Shown: positions 1 to 8,356 of the stretch, in pieces | Layout: each line of letters begins with the position of its first letter | Position numbering within the stretch: the first letter of the stretch is position 1 | Source of the DNA: Chloroflexota bacterium | GTDB lineage: Bacteria > Chloroflexota > Dehalococcoidia > Lucifugimonadales > UBA3495 | Assembly (NCBI GenBank): GCA_009837355.1 | Contig: VXTR01000053.1 | Location: 1 to 64,000, forward strand | Length of the DNA stretch: 64,000 nt | Direction: 5' to 3' | The notes under the pieces: generated by a model | Database searches by the model: none | What the model was told of the DNA's origin: nothing | The model's input: the letters and a program-made list of their open reading frames with translations, nothing else | Made by a program: the position numbers and the translations under genes

Positions 1-168
1 GGGTAACCCGTGAGTCGGCATCGGTTCTCGATTTTGTCCAGTCCGGCCCACCATGACGCAGCCGGCGCCGACAATCGCCAGTGGATGTCGTATCGGCGCT
101 GCCCCTATTGATCGCAACGTTGGATTGTTGTGGGATCGGGCATTTAATTCCCGTATTGAGAGGCGTCG

Positions 169-1215
169 ATGCAACTCCGCAAACTATCCAATGGACTGAA
201 GGCCGCGTATGGCGGGCAGGACGTCGCCCATCGCGTGCAACGCTTCAATGGATGGCAGGACAGATTGTCCAGGCCAGACGCTGACGCGGCGGGCTACGAC
301 CACTCTGAAACCGTCAGAGAGTACTACGACCTTTGCGGCGAATTCATGGTGTTCAGTTGGGGCGAGTCCCTGCACTTTGCCCCGCTATCGCCGCAGGAAA
401 GCCTGGAGGAGTCCAAGATTCGCCACCAGCGGTTGATGATGGCGAAGTTGGAGTTGCGCCAGGGCATGACGGTGATTGACGTCGGTTGTGGAATCGGTGG
501 CCCGATGCGCCGTATCGCCCGGGAGGCCGGGGTCAGGGTCGTAGGCGTCAACAACAATGAAATCCAGTTGGAGAGGGCGAGGGCGCTGAACGCCGAGGCA
601 GGACTGGACCACATGGTTGAACATTTCGCCTGCAGTTTCATGGACATGGGAGTCATCGCTGACGACACCTTTGACCGCGGATACGCCATCGAATCAACTT
701 GCCACGCGCCGGACAAGGCGGGCGCATTCGCTGAAATCTACCGTGTGCTGAAACCCGGTGCCCTCTTTTGGGGTCAGGAAATGTGCATGACGGACAAGTT
801 TGACCCCGATGACAGACGTCACCAGGCTATCAAGCAAGACCTGATGCAGGGCATAGCATTGAATGATATTGCAACTACGGCAGAGGTGAACCGGACGCTG
901 GCAGCAGCGGGGTTTCAGGTCGTAGAAGGGATAGACCGGGCCGCTGTGGAAGATGGCCCGACGACGCCGTGGTATCAGCCGATGGTGGCTCAGCGCAGAA
1001 CAGTGGGCAACGCCTTATACCGTACTCCGCTGGGGCGCAAGGCATTCACGGGGGCGTCGCGGCTGGCCGAAACGCTGGGGCTGTTCCCGAAGGGTTCTGC
1101 GGAAGTCGTTAGATTACTGCATGGAACCGCCAACGCCTACGTCGCGGGGGGCAAGGCGGGAATTTTCACGCCGTTGTACTGCTTCCTGGCGCGCAAGCCG
1201 TTCACAGGTCAATAA
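169..1215 (+). CDS. Sterol 24-C-methyltransferase-like SAM methyltransferase
   Basis: The 348-residue protein has the arrangement of eukaryotic Erg6/SMT enzymes. An aromatic segment YYDLCGEFMVFSWGESLHF lies at residues 52-70, the SAM-binding motif IDVGCGIGGP at 103-112, the segment YAIESTCHAP at 172-181, and YRVLKPG followed by MTDKFDPDD at about 191-214. Its last 60 residues (APKG-like FPKGS, then AGGKAGIFTP) resemble the SMT C-terminal domain. The family transfers a methyl group from SAM to the C-24 side chain of sterols. The actual substrate is inferred only, and no other sterol gene is in the window. The ATG follows GAGAGG at a 5-base gap. The 3' end overlaps the convergent lactonase gene by 14 bases. 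A tocopherol- or natural-product-type methyltransferase is the alternative. Confidence 0.8.
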   Translation: MQLRKLSNGLKAAYGGQDVAHRVQRFNGWQDRLSRPDADAAGYDHSETVREYYDLCGEFMVFSWGESLHFAPLSPQESLEESKIRHQRLMMAKLELRQGMTVIDVGCGIGGPMRRIAREAGVRVVGVNNNEIQLERARALNAEAGLDHMVEHFACSFMDMGVIADDTFDRGYAIESTCHAPDKAGAFAEIYRVLKPGALFWGQEMCMTDKFDPDDRRHQAIKQDLMQGIALNDIATTAEVNRTLAAAGFQVVEGIDRAAVEDGPTTPWYQPMVAQRRTVGNALYRTPLGRKAFTGASRLAETLGLFPKGSAEVVRLLHGTANAYVAGGKAGIFTPLYCFLARKPFTGQ

Positions 1216-2233
1216 TCAGCACCCACATCGGCCCTTGGCCTACCGGATACGTTGCCAGCGGCTCCAGGTGTCCGTTGTCCCGGTCGATGTGGTAGGCGGC
1301 CAGGTTGCCGGAGTCCAGCCCCGACGCGTAGAGGAAGCTGCCCGAACTGTCCAGGCTGAAGGCTCGCGGGATGGGTTCGGTGTCGGTTTGCCCCCGGGCA
1401 GTAAGGCTGCCGTCGGCCTGGTCCACGGCAAAAGCCGCGATGCTGTTGTGTCCACGGTTGGGCGCGTAAAGAAACCGCCCGTCCGGCGTTATCTGAATCT
1501 GGGAGCAGGAGTTGGGGCCGTCGTAACCATCGGGCAGGGTGGGCACGGTCTGGAAAGGCGTCAGCAAGCCGGCCTCGGGGTCGAAACGGTAAGCGGAGAC
1601 GCTGCAGCCCTGCTCGTTGGAAGAGTACAGCACGTTGAGGTTGGGGTTGAAGCAGAAGTGCCGAGGCCCTTCGGGAGCGTTGGGGATGACCCGGTCGGGT
1701 TCGTTGGGAGACAGGCGTCCCGATTCCTGGTCAAACCGGAACTGGAAGATGGCGTTGGCGCCGGTGTGATTGCCCTCGGCGATGTGCGGCACGAAGGCGA
1801 AGCGGTTGGACGGGTCGGTTTGGATGTAGTGCGCGCCGGTGCCGGTTTCCCGCCATTCGATGGGCGACGCTTCCAGAACGCCCTCACCGTCAAAGCCATG
1901 CACAGCGACCCGGGCCTGGTAGTAGTAAGCGGACATCAGGTAGCGTCCGCTGCGGTCAACGGAGATGTGTACCGGGTCGCCGCCCAGGGGTACGTGGTTC
2001 ACCGGCTCCAGGCTGCCATCGTTTGGGCGGATGCGAAAACCGGAGAGGCCGAACTCGCCTGGCAGGCGTCGGCCGGCGAACAGAAAGCGCCGTTGCGGGT
2101 CAGCAGCCAGAGGAGCGGGCATTCCCGCCAGGGCATAGTCGGCTTGATGCTCCAGTGCGCCGGTGTCAGGGTCAACAACGTACTGGGCGATGCGGTCTTC
2201 CCGTTGGAGGGATACGTACATGAACCTAGTCAT
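1202..2233 (-). CDS. Beta-propeller lactonase family protein (6-phosphogluconolactonase-like)
   Basis: This 343-residue protein begins MTRFMYVSLQREDRIAQY and carries repeated propeller blades with the pattern 'DPxxRFLFA / DPSNRFAFVPH / TPDGRFLYAPNRGHNSIA', typical of the Pgl/YbhE-type seven-bladed lactonase family (PF10282). Members hydrolyse sugar lactones such as 6-phosphogluconolactone, or cyclic muconolactones; the substrate here is unknown. The ATG at 2233 was chosen over an upstream in-frame start because GGGAGG lies just upstream of it and the family homology begins there. It is followed upstream (18 bases) by the Fpg gene on the same strand, so the two are probably co-transcribed. No signal peptide is seen, so it is likely cytoplasmic. 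Confidence 0.85.
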   Translation of the reverse strand: MTRFMYVSLQREDRIAQYVVDPDTGALEHQADYALAGMPAPLAADPQRRFLFAGRRLPGEFGLSGFRIRPNDGSLEPVNHVPLGGDPVHISVDRSGRYLMSAYYYQARVAVHGFDGEGVLEASPIEWRETGTGAHYIQTDPSNRFAFVPHIAEGNHTGANAIFQFRFDQESGRLSPNEPDRVIPNAPEGPRHFCFNPNLNVLYSSNEQGCSVSAYRFDPEAGLLTPFQTVPTLPDGYDGPNSCSQIQITPDGRFLYAPNRGHNSIAAFAVDQADGSLTARGQTDTEPIPRAFSLDSSGSFLYASGLDSGNLAAYHIDRDNGHLEPLATYPVGQGPMWVLIIDL

Positions 2234-2250
2234 AGCTTTTCCTCCCGGCG

Positions 2251-3072
2251 TCAGTTTTTCAGCAGCATCCCCGGCTGGCAGCGTCGGCAGTAACTGGTGA
2301 TGCGCTGATTCGCACGCAGCTCGGTGATGGCGTTGCCGCATTGGGGGCAGGGTTGGCCGCCCTTGTTGTGTACGGCCAGGAAATCCCGCGCCTTGTGGTC
2401 AATCTGGTCGCCCATGCGCTGGCGCACTTCCTCGATGGCGTCCAGGATAACCTCGCGTGAGCACTGGTGGATGCGTCGTAATTCATCATCGGACAGCGCC
2501 CGGCGCTTCTTGAAAGGGTACACGCCGGCGCGGAACAGAATCTCGTCGGCGTAGGCGTTGCCGATGCCGGAGATGACACGGCCGCGAGTCAGCACGCCCT
2601 TGATTTCTCCGCTGAACCCTTTGAGGCCCGCCTTGAAGTCATCAAAGGTGAAGTTATCCAGCACGTCCGGCCCCTGCTCGGCCAGCCCGGGAACGCTCTC
2701 CACTTGCTCTGCTGGCACGTAGTAGAACTGCCCCATCTGCCGGTCGTCAACATAACGCAAGTCGTTTCCGTCGGAGAGGCCGAAGCGTACGCAGGTCTTT
2801 TTGAGAACCCGCTGCTTGCCGGCAACGTACTGCAATCCACCGGTAAGCTTGGGGTTGATGACCAGGGCATAGCCGCCGGAGAGTCCCAGCAGCAGGAACT
2901 TGCCGCGTCGCTGGATGGTTACGAACTCCCGCCCCACAGCGTCGTCGGACAAGGATGCCGCCCGCGAACGGACGACACTGGGTTTGAGCACCTGGGCGTC
3001 GGCGATAGCCTGCCCCGGCAGGCGCGGGCGCAGGAACTCCACCGTGACTTGAAGTTCGGGCGCTTCCGGCAT
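2251..3072 (-). CDS. mutM: Formamidopyrimidine-DNA glycosylase (Fpg/Nei family)
   Basis: The 273-residue protein starts MPEAPE, which places the catalytic Pro2 and Glu3 of the Fpg/Nei family. It has the beta-hairpin lysine region RRGKFLLL near residue 55-62, the helix-two-turn-helix region around GRVISGIGNAYADEILF (lesion recognition), and a C-terminal zinc finger CPQCG...SYCRRCQ. Fpg enzymes excise oxidised purines such as 8-oxoguanine and nick the strand by beta/delta elimination. The length is normal for the family. Downstream in the same direction is the lactonase; upstream, 15 bases away, is an alkyltransferase-like gene, giving a small DNA-repair group. An Nei-type preference cannot be excluded. 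Confidence 0.92.
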   Translation of the reverse strand: MPEAPELQVTVEFLRPRLPGQAIADAQVLKPSVVRSRAASLSDDAVGREFVTIQRRGKFLLLGLSGGYALVINPKLTGGLQYVAGKQRVLKKTCVRFGLSDGNDLRYVDDRQMGQFYYVPAEQVESVPGLAEQGPDVLDNFTFDDFKAGLKGFSGEIKGVLTRGRVISGIGNAYADEILFRAGVYPFKKRRALSDDELRRIHQCSREVILDAIEEVRQRMGDQIDHKARDFLAVHNKGGQPCPQCGNAITELRANQRITSYCRRCQPGMLLKN

Positions 3073-3087
3073 GGTATCGCCTCTCGT

Positions 3088-3417
3088 TCAGTATGGGTCC
3101 AGCCAGCCGAACCTGCGGAAGCTGATGCGGTCGGCGTCGCTGAACTCCACTCCCTCGGCGATGAGCAGATGCCGCTGCCTCAGCGCGCCGTCGCCGACTC
3201 CGCGAGGACTGATTTTACCCTGGGCGTTGATGACCCGCTGCCAGGGGACGTCGGAATCGGGGTCGAGAGACGCCATGCAGTAACCGACCATGCGAGGAGT
3301 GCATTCGCCTACGATCATGGCAATCTGCCCATAGGTCACCACCTGCCCGCGGGGAATCTGTCGCACCACTTCCAGCACGCGGTCATAGACGGCGGGGATT
3401 TCACGAACTGGCGTCAC
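3088..3417 (-). CDS. Alkyltransferase-like protein (MGMT-type DNA-binding fold without the reactive cysteine)
   Basis: The 109-residue protein matches the DNA-binding domain of O6-alkylguanine-DNA alkyltransferase (VYDRVLEVVRQIPRGQVVTY, then the arginine-finger region). The alkyl-acceptor motif PCHRV is PWQRV here (after DSDV), so it cannot accept an alkyl group. This is the signature of ATL (Atl1/YbaZ-type) proteins, which bind O6-alkylguanine and hand it to nucleotide excision repair. The start is taken as GTG at 3417 with AAGG upstream; this gives the usual ATL length of about 100 residues, and longer reading frames would run into the upstream membrane-protein gene, which ends 7 bases before. 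It sits directly next to mutM. Confidence 0.87.
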   Translation of the reverse strand: MTPVREIPAVYDRVLEVVRQIPRGQVVTYGQIAMIVGECTPRMVGYCMASLDPDSDVPWQRVINAQGKISPRGVGDGALRQRHLLIAEGVEFSDADRISFRRFGWLDPY

Positions 3418-3424
3418 CAGGGAA

Positions 3425-3991
3425 CTACCTTGATGCTTCCGGAGCCGCGGTGTTGGTCCGGACGGCCCCGGCGGCCCAAGCCAGTTCGGTGAGCATCCGT
3501 ACCGGGTCCAAAATCTGCCAGAGCACTCCGTTGTTGACGAAGTAAGCATTGGCGAATACGACGGCGCCCAGGACGACGCAGGCCGCCGCACCCACCCTGC
3601 CGGCCGCGCACCCGCAGCGCCACAAGGCCACTGCCGCCACGCTGGAGGACGCAATGAACAGGGGATTGACGGTGCGCCATACGTCACCCCAGTATTCACC
3701 GAACAACCCGGTATATCCGTTGGCTAAGACCACCGCCGCGAGGATGCCCAGAGCCAGGCTGCGCACCCAGGTAACCCGGCACGTGCTGAGCCAAACCCAC
3801 CACACGCCGACAAAGCCCATCAACAGCGGGCCGATTTGCCACAGTTTCCAGGGCCAATACGCAACGGACAGCCCGTCAGGGTCAACGATAACCGTCCGCT
3901 CCGTCCAGGCGAAGACGGCAACCGCCACGAAAGCGCAGGCGGCAATGGCCTGGACGGCGTTCAGGTCGTAGCGGAAGAACGGGTTTCGCAT
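3425..3991 (-). CDS. Hypothetical multi-pass membrane protein
   Basis: The 188-residue product is strongly hydrophobic, with about five predicted membrane-spanning stretches, for example around residues 13-29 (VQAIAACAFVAVAVFAW), 50-66, 76-92, 108-124 and 130-148. No enzymatic motif is visible and I do not recognise the family. The C-terminal tail (AAGAVRTNTAAPEASR) is polar. It lies between the ABM-fold gene upstream (6-base gap) and the ATL gene downstream on the same strand, so it is probably part of a leftward transcription unit running from about 4.4 kb to 1.2 kb. Confidence 0.6.
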   Translation of the reverse strand: MRNPFFRYDLNAVQAIAACAFVAVAVFAWTERTVIVDPDGLSVAYWPWKLWQIGPLLMGFVGVWWVWLSTCRVTWVRSLALGILAAVVLANGYTGLFGEYWGDVWRTVNPLFIASSSVAAVALWRCGCAAGRVGAAACVVLGAVVFANAYFVNNGVLWQILDPVRMLTELAWAAGAVRTNTAAPEASR

Positions 3992-3996
3992 GGCGA

Positions 3997-4335
3997 TTAC
4001 CAGTTGACCAGCCCCGGCTTCTGCGCCCGCCAGCCGGCATCGGACGGGAAGACGGTTTCCATCTCCACGCGGCCCAGGTCGCCCTCAAACATGTGCTCAA
4101 CGGCTGAGCGCCAGGCGACATAGTGGGGTTGCTCCCGGTGGGTGGCGTGAGCGGCGCGGTCGGAGTACACCTCGTAGAGATAGAACTGATTGGGGTTGTC
4201 GGGACTGCGCAGGATGTCGAAGCGGAAGCAGTTTTCCTCGTCGCGGACGCTGCCCTGGCCGTCGCCCAGGCTGGCGGCGGCGAACTCGTCGGCGTGGCCG
4301 TCCTTGATGTTGATGGTAACGAAAATGGCGTACAT
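3997..4335 (-). CDS. Antibiotic-biosynthesis-monooxygenase (ABM)-fold protein
   Basis: The 112-residue protein has the dimeric alpha/beta-barrel pattern of ABM proteins: a first strand YAIFVTINIKDGHADEFAAA, then FRFDILRSPDNPNQFYLYEVYSD and a final helix-strand containing HYVAWRSAVEHMFEG. Such proteins include quinol monooxygenases, LsrG-type isomerases and haem-handling enzymes; the reaction here is unknown. The ATG at 4335 is preceded by AGGAGG with an 8-base gap, which excludes the slightly longer upstream frame. It is the first gene of the leftward group, with an extended -10 promoter motif about 65 bases upstream. Confidence 0.83.
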   Translation of the reverse strand: MYAIFVTINIKDGHADEFAAASLGDGQGSVRDEENCFRFDILRSPDNPNQFYLYEVYSDRAAHATHREQPHYVAWRSAVEHMFEGDLGRVEMETVFPSDAGWRAQKPGLVNW

Positions 4336-4398
4336 TGAGAGGTTCCTCCTGTGCATTTAAAGGCGGCCCGGGTCGCTGCTTAGGTAGCCGCCGGGGGC

Positions 4399-4407
4399 AT
4401 TATAGCA
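4399..4407 (-). promoter_or_regulatory. Extended -10 promoter (TGCTATAAT)
   Basis: On the minus strand the sequence reads TGCTATAAT, a perfect TGn extended -10 element, about 64 bases upstream of the ABM-fold gene. No good -35 hexamer is seen at the usual distance, which is common for extended -10 promoters. The same nonamer recurs at other gene starts in the window. Confidence 0.55.
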
Positions 4408-4499
4408 GGGCAAGTTGAGGAGACGTGCGTAGGGAGCGTCGCGATGACTAGTATAGTAGTAGAATGACGGGCCAGTAGCATGGTCGACCCGGAGGAGTA

Positions 4500-6446
4500 A
4501 TGACAATTGCCATAGCGACCGAAAACGAGGGAGCGGTTACATCTTCGGTTTCCCATCCCCTTGATCCACTTACGCCCCAGGAAATCGCGGAGGCGTCGGC
4601 CATCCTGAAAGAAGAACGGCGGCTGGGGCCACGAGTCCGGTTCGAGACCGTCGTCCTTCGGGAACCGGCAAAGGACGCCGTGCTCAACTTTAAGCCCGGC
4701 ACCCCTATTCGTCGGGACGTCTTTCTGGTGGTGCTGGACAATGACGGCCCGGCAACGTATGAGGCGGTGGTGTCCCTGGACGACCGCAGGGTCGTGTCGT
4801 GGGAGCATATTCCCGGCGTGCAGCCCAGAGTTATGTTTGATGAGTTCGTCGAGTGCGAGGCCGCCGTGCGGGCCGATCCCAGGTTCCAGGCCGCCATTAA
4901 AAAGCGCGGCATCGCAGATCCCAGCCTCGTGATGGTGGACCCGTGGTCGGCCGGCAATTACGGGTTCGAAGACGAAGAGGGACGTCGGCTGGTGCTTGCC
5001 CGTAATTTCGTCCGCTCCAGTCCCACGGACAACGGGTATGCTCGTCCCATTGAGGGCGTAACCGCCGTAGTGGACCTGAACAGCATGGAGGTGTTGCGGG
5101 TTGACGACTACGGCGTGATTCCTCTACCACCGGAACCCGGGAACTACGCCGCCGAATTCGTGGGGGGGTTCCGCCAAGACCTGAAGCCGCTGGACATTTC
5201 GCAGCCGGAGGGGGCAAGTTTCCAGGTGGACGGTTGGAGCGTAACCTGGCAGAAGTGGCATATCCGCATCGGATTCACTCCCCGGGAGGGGTTGGTCATC
5301 CACACCGTCGGCTACGAGGATCGGGGGCGCGTCCGGCCCATTCTGTACCGGGCTGCCCTGTCCGACATGGTGGTGCCTTACGGCGACCCCGGCAAAGACC
5401 ATTACCGGAAAAACGCTTTTGACGCCGGCGAATACGGCATAGGTTCCCTCACCAACTCGCTGACCCTGGGATGCGATTGCCTCGGAGAGATTTACTACTT
5501 CGACGCGGCTCTCAACGACGGCCGGGGTGAACCGTTCACCATACCCAACGCCGTGTGTATGCACGAGGAGGACTACGGCATTCTGTGGAAACACACTGAC
5601 TGGCGCACCGGTCAGACCGAGGTCCGTCGCTCCCGCCGCCTGGTCGTGTCCAGCGTGGCCACCGTCGGCAACTACGAATACGGTTTCTTTTGGTACTTTT
5701 ACCAGGATGGCGCCATCGAGGTAGAGGTAAAACTCACCGGCATAATCAACACCGCCGGCATCGCCGAAGGCGAGACGCCGAAGTACGGCACGCTGGTGGC
5801 CCCCCAGCTGAATGCCCACATCCACCAGCACTTCTTCAACTTCCGCCTGGATATGAGCGTGGACGGCGAAGACAATTCGGTCTTCGAAGTGAATACCGTT
5901 GCCGAACCCCCGGGGCCGGATAACCCCCATGGCAATGCTTTCTATGCAGAGAAGGCCGCGTTACGGACAGAGTGGGAAGCCCAGCGGGTGGTTGACCCGA
6001 TGAAGGCCCGTTACTGGCTGGTTTCCAATCCGGCAGTTACCAATGCCCTGGGCCAGCCGGTAAGCTACAAACTGATGCCCGGCGAAAACATCTTGCCCTT
6101 TGCCCATCCTGACGCCAGCATCATCAAGCGTGCTGGATTCATGACCAAGCACTTGTGGGTAACTCCTTACGATCGGGACGAAATCTCGGCAACCGGACCG
6201 TATCCCAATCAGCACCCGGGCGGCGCCGGACTGCCTGAGTACACCAGGAACGACCGGAACGTCGAGAACACGGATGTAGTGCTCTGGTACACCCTAGGCT
6301 ATCACCATGTCCCGCGTCCTGAAGACTGGCCAATCTCCCCGGTGGCCTACTGTGGATTCAGCCTCAAGCCAGTGGGATTCTTCGACATCAACCCAGTTCT
6401 GGACGTTCCGCCCAGCGCCCACCATGAGACGGCCTGTCATCCGTGA
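4500..6446 (+). CDS. Copper-containing primary-amine oxidase (TPQ enzyme)
   Basis: The 648-residue protein has all catalytic elements of copper amine oxidases. The cofactor motif NYEY is at 391-394, where Tyr392 would become topaquinone. The catalytic base Asp308 lies in FDAGEYGIG, 84 residues before the TPQ tyrosine, the spacing known from the bacterial enzyme. Two copper ligands are His442 and His444 in HQHFF, and a third histidine is expected near the C-terminus. The enzyme oxidises primary amines to aldehydes with release of ammonia and hydrogen peroxide. No signal peptide is visible, so it is probably cytoplasmic. GGAGGAG precedes the ATG by 2 bases. The stop overlaps the next gene's GTG start, so the two are probably coupled. 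Confidence 0.96.
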   Translation: MTIAIATENEGAVTSSVSHPLDPLTPQEIAEASAILKEERRLGPRVRFETVVLREPAKDAVLNFKPGTPIRRDVFLVVLDNDGPATYEAVVSLDDRRVVSWEHIPGVQPRVMFDEFVECEAAVRADPRFQAAIKKRGIADPSLVMVDPWSAGNYGFEDEEGRRLVLARNFVRSSPTDNGYARPIEGVTAVVDLNSMEVLRVDDYGVIPLPPEPGNYAAEFVGGFRQDLKPLDISQPEGASFQVDGWSVTWQKWHIRIGFTPREGLVIHTVGYEDRGRVRPILYRAALSDMVVPYGDPGKDHYRKNAFDAGEYGIGSLTNSLTLGCDCLGEIYYFDAALNDGRGEPFTIPNAVCMHEEDYGILWKHTDWRTGQTEVRRSRRLVVSSVATVGNYEYGFFWYFYQDGAIEVEVKLTGIINTAGIAEGETPKYGTLVAPQLNAHIHQHFFNFRLDMSVDGEDNSVFEVNTVAEPPGPDNPHGNAFYAEKAALRTEWEAQRVVDPMKARYWLVSNPAVTNALGQPVSYKLMPGENILPFAHPDASIIKRAGFMTKHLWVTPYDRDEISATGPYPNQHPGGAGLPEYTRNDRNVENTDVVLWYTLGYHHVPRPEDWPISPVAYCGFSLKPVGFFDINPVLDVPPSAHHETACHP

Positions 6447-7327
6447 TCGATATGAACCACTCACAAGACCATCACACCACCTTGCGAGGCCTCCCCTTTC
6501 ACTATCGGGATTGGGGCGGCGACGGTCGGCCCGTGCTGCTGCTGCACGGGTTGGCGTCCACTTGCCACATCTGGGACCTCGTTGCTCCGTTGCTGGCCGC
6601 CGATTTTCGCATCGCGGCGTTGGACCAGCGAGGGCATGGACAGTCGGCACAGGTTGACGAGGGCTACGACTTCGCCACCGTGCTGGGCGACGCCGCGGCT
6701 TTCATTCACCATCTGGGCTGGCAGCGTCCGATTATCGTTGGTCACTCCTGGGGCGCAGACGTGGCGCTGGAGTTTGCCGCGGCTCATCCGCAGGTGGTGA
6801 GCGGGTTGATTTTCGTGGACGGCGGCACCATCGACATCTCCAACCGCCCCGGCTGGACGCTGGAACAGGCGAGGGAGGAAATGGCGCCGCCGATTTTCAC
6901 CGGCTTTACGCCTCAGATGATGCGCGAGCGAGTAGAGTCCAGCGGGCGGTTCGGGCCGAACGCGCCCCCGGAAACTACGGAGGCCGTGCTCGCCAACTTC
7001 CGCGTGCTGGAAGACGGCACCATCCAGTCCAACCTGCGCCGGGAGAACCACCTGCGCATCATCGACGCCCTGTGGGAGCACAAGCCCTTTGGGCTGTTCC
7101 CCACGCTGCGATGTCCCGTGCTGATGCTGCCGGCGCGCCAGGCGGTGCCAGACGCCATGGCCCGCCGGTTTCGACGAGAGGAATCCATCGCCAAAGCCGA
7201 ATCCCTGCTGCTCCGCAGCAAGACGGTGTGGCTGGAGGACAGCATCCACGACGTCCCGTTGCAAAGGCCGACGCTGGTGGCCGATACGATACGGGAACAC
7301 ATCATCGCCGGCTTTTTTGACGACTAA
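6443..7327 (+). CDS. Alpha/beta-fold hydrolase
   Basis: The 294-residue protein has a classic alpha/beta hydrolase layout: LLLHGLASTCHIWD (oxyanion region), LDQRGHGQSA, the nucleophile elbow GHSWGADVAL (Ser) and a late histidine in DSIHDVPLQRP. The substrate is not apparent; esterases, epoxide hydrolases and C-C bond hydrolases share this pattern. The start is taken as the GTG that overlaps the amine-oxidase stop codon by four bases (GTGA), which implies translational coupling; an ATG three codons later at 6452 is a possible alternative. An aldehyde or ester derived from amine catabolism could be its substrate, but that is only context. Confidence 0.87.
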   Translation: MIDMNHSQDHHTTLRGLPFHYRDWGGDGRPVLLLHGLASTCHIWDLVAPLLAADFRIAALDQRGHGQSAQVDEGYDFATVLGDAAAFIHHLGWQRPIIVGHSWGADVALEFAAAHPQVVSGLIFVDGGTIDISNRPGWTLEQAREEMAPPIFTGFTPQMMRERVESSGRFGPNAPPETTEAVLANFRVLEDGTIQSNLRRENHLRIIDALWEHKPFGLFPTLRCPVLMLPARQAVPDAMARRFRREESIAKAESLLLRSKTVWLEDSIHDVPLQRPTLVADTIREHIIAGFFDD

Positions 7328-7343
7328 CGCTGTTGCGGTCGTT

Positions 7344-7352
7344 TGATAGAAT
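7344..7352 (+). promoter_or_regulatory. Extended -10 promoter (TGATAGAAT)
   Basis: TG-A-TAGAAT lies 40 bases before the start of the NHL-repeat gene, in the short gap after the hydrolase gene. It fits an extended -10 element with one mismatch to TATAAT. No clear -35 is visible. Confidence 0.4.
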
Positions 7353-7391
7353 GTCGCCAACCGCCACTGGAGAACGGACAGGAGGCCCACA

Positions 7392-8267
7392 ATGACTACC
7401 GTAGGTTCCGGCAAATATACGTACACCCTGGAAGAGCACTGGGCGCGTCTGCCCGAAGGCATGACGATGGGCAACGCTTCGGCGGTGGCCACCGACTCGC
7501 AGAACCGCGTTTACGTGTTCCAGCGCAAGGACCCGCCGGTGCTGATTTTCGGAGCGGGCGGCAACTACCTGGGTTCCTGGGGCTTGCGCGCCATCGACGA
7601 AGCCCACGGCATCTACATTCAGGACGACGTCGTGTATCTCACCGACCGCACCGACTCGGTGTGCGTGATCTACACCCTGGACGGGAAGCCGTTGCAGGTC
7701 ATTGGACAGCGTGGCGTGCACTCCGACACCGGCTGCGAGGTTCCCGGCGAGGTCTGCCCCCGTTCCGCCGGCCCGTTCAACTACCCGACGGAGCTGGTGC
7801 CAGCGCCCAACGGAGACCTGTACGTGTCCGACGGATACCGCAACGCCCGGGTGCATCGCTTCTCCCGGGATGGTCAGTTGAAGCAGTCTTGGGGCGAGCC
7901 TGGCAAGGGCGGTCCCGGCCAGTTCCACCTGCCGCACAGCATCGTGGCCCACCCCAACGGAAACCTGTACCTGTGCGACCGGGAGAACAACCGGATGCAG
8001 GTCTATTCGCCCGACGGAGAGTTCCTGGCCATGTGGGAGGATATGCGCCGGCCGTTGGATATATCCGTGGATGGCGAGGGCGCGCTGGTCATCAGCGAGG
8101 GCGGCGTCAACGGTATGTCGCCTCGGGTCAGCATCATGGACGCCGACGGCAACGTGCTGGCTCGCTGGGATTCGGAATCAGCCCATGGCAGCTGGGTTGA
8201 CGCCAACGGCAACATCTACATGGCGCTGGGAGCGCAGGAGCGCGTGGACAAGTACGTGCGGCAATAA
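7392..8267 (+). CDS. NHL-repeat beta-propeller protein (peptidyl-alpha-hydroxyglycine lyase-like)
   Basis: The 291-residue protein consists of NHL-type propeller blades, for example 'ASAVATDSQNRVYVFQR', 'EAHGIYIQDDVVYLTDR', 'PTELVPAPNGDLYVSDGYRN', 'PHSIVAHPNGNLYLCDREN' and 'WVDANGNIYMALG'. The order and the DRENNRMQV segment resemble the lyase domain of peptide-amidating enzymes and SMP-30-like proteins often annotated in uncultured bacteria. No signal peptide is visible. The ATG is preceded by GGAGG with an 8-base gap. The biochemical role is unknown; a lactonase or binding scaffold is possible. Confidence 0.8.
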   Translation: MTTVGSGKYTYTLEEHWARLPEGMTMGNASAVATDSQNRVYVFQRKDPPVLIFGAGGNYLGSWGLRAIDEAHGIYIQDDVVYLTDRTDSVCVIYTLDGKPLQVIGQRGVHSDTGCEVPGEVCPRSAGPFNYPTELVPAPNGDLYVSDGYRNARVHRFSRDGQLKQSWGEPGKGGPGQFHLPHSIVAHPNGNLYLCDRENNRMQVYSPDGEFLAMWEDMRRPLDISVDGEGALVISEGGVNGMSPRVSIMDADGNVLARWDSESAHGSWVDANGNIYMALGAQERVDKYVRQ

Positions 8268-8275
8268 AGGGTGTG

Positions 8276-8284
8276 TGCTATAAT
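8276..8284 (+). promoter_or_regulatory. Extended -10 promoter of rplS (TGCTATAAT)
   Basis: A perfect TGCTATAAT lies 72 bases upstream of the rplS ATG and just after the preceding stop codon. The leader between them contains a small inverted repeat (AGCCGT...ACGGCT, about 8290-8315), which could fold at the start of the mRNA. No -35 hexamer of good quality is present. Confidence 0.6.
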
Positions 8285-8356
8285 CAACAGCCGTATTCGC
8301 TGCCGTAAACGGCTACCTTGAATCCGCGCTGCAAGCGCTGACTGAGAAAATCTGCA

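Noticed and set aside
1-168. tRNA or small RNA at the left edge
   Set aside because: No cloverleaf or conserved RNA motif could be made out in this stretch.
953-2293. Long open frame on the plus strand across the lactonase gene
   Set aside because: It is antisense to a gene with clear propeller homology and its own Shine-Dalgarno sequence; the translation has no recognisable domain.
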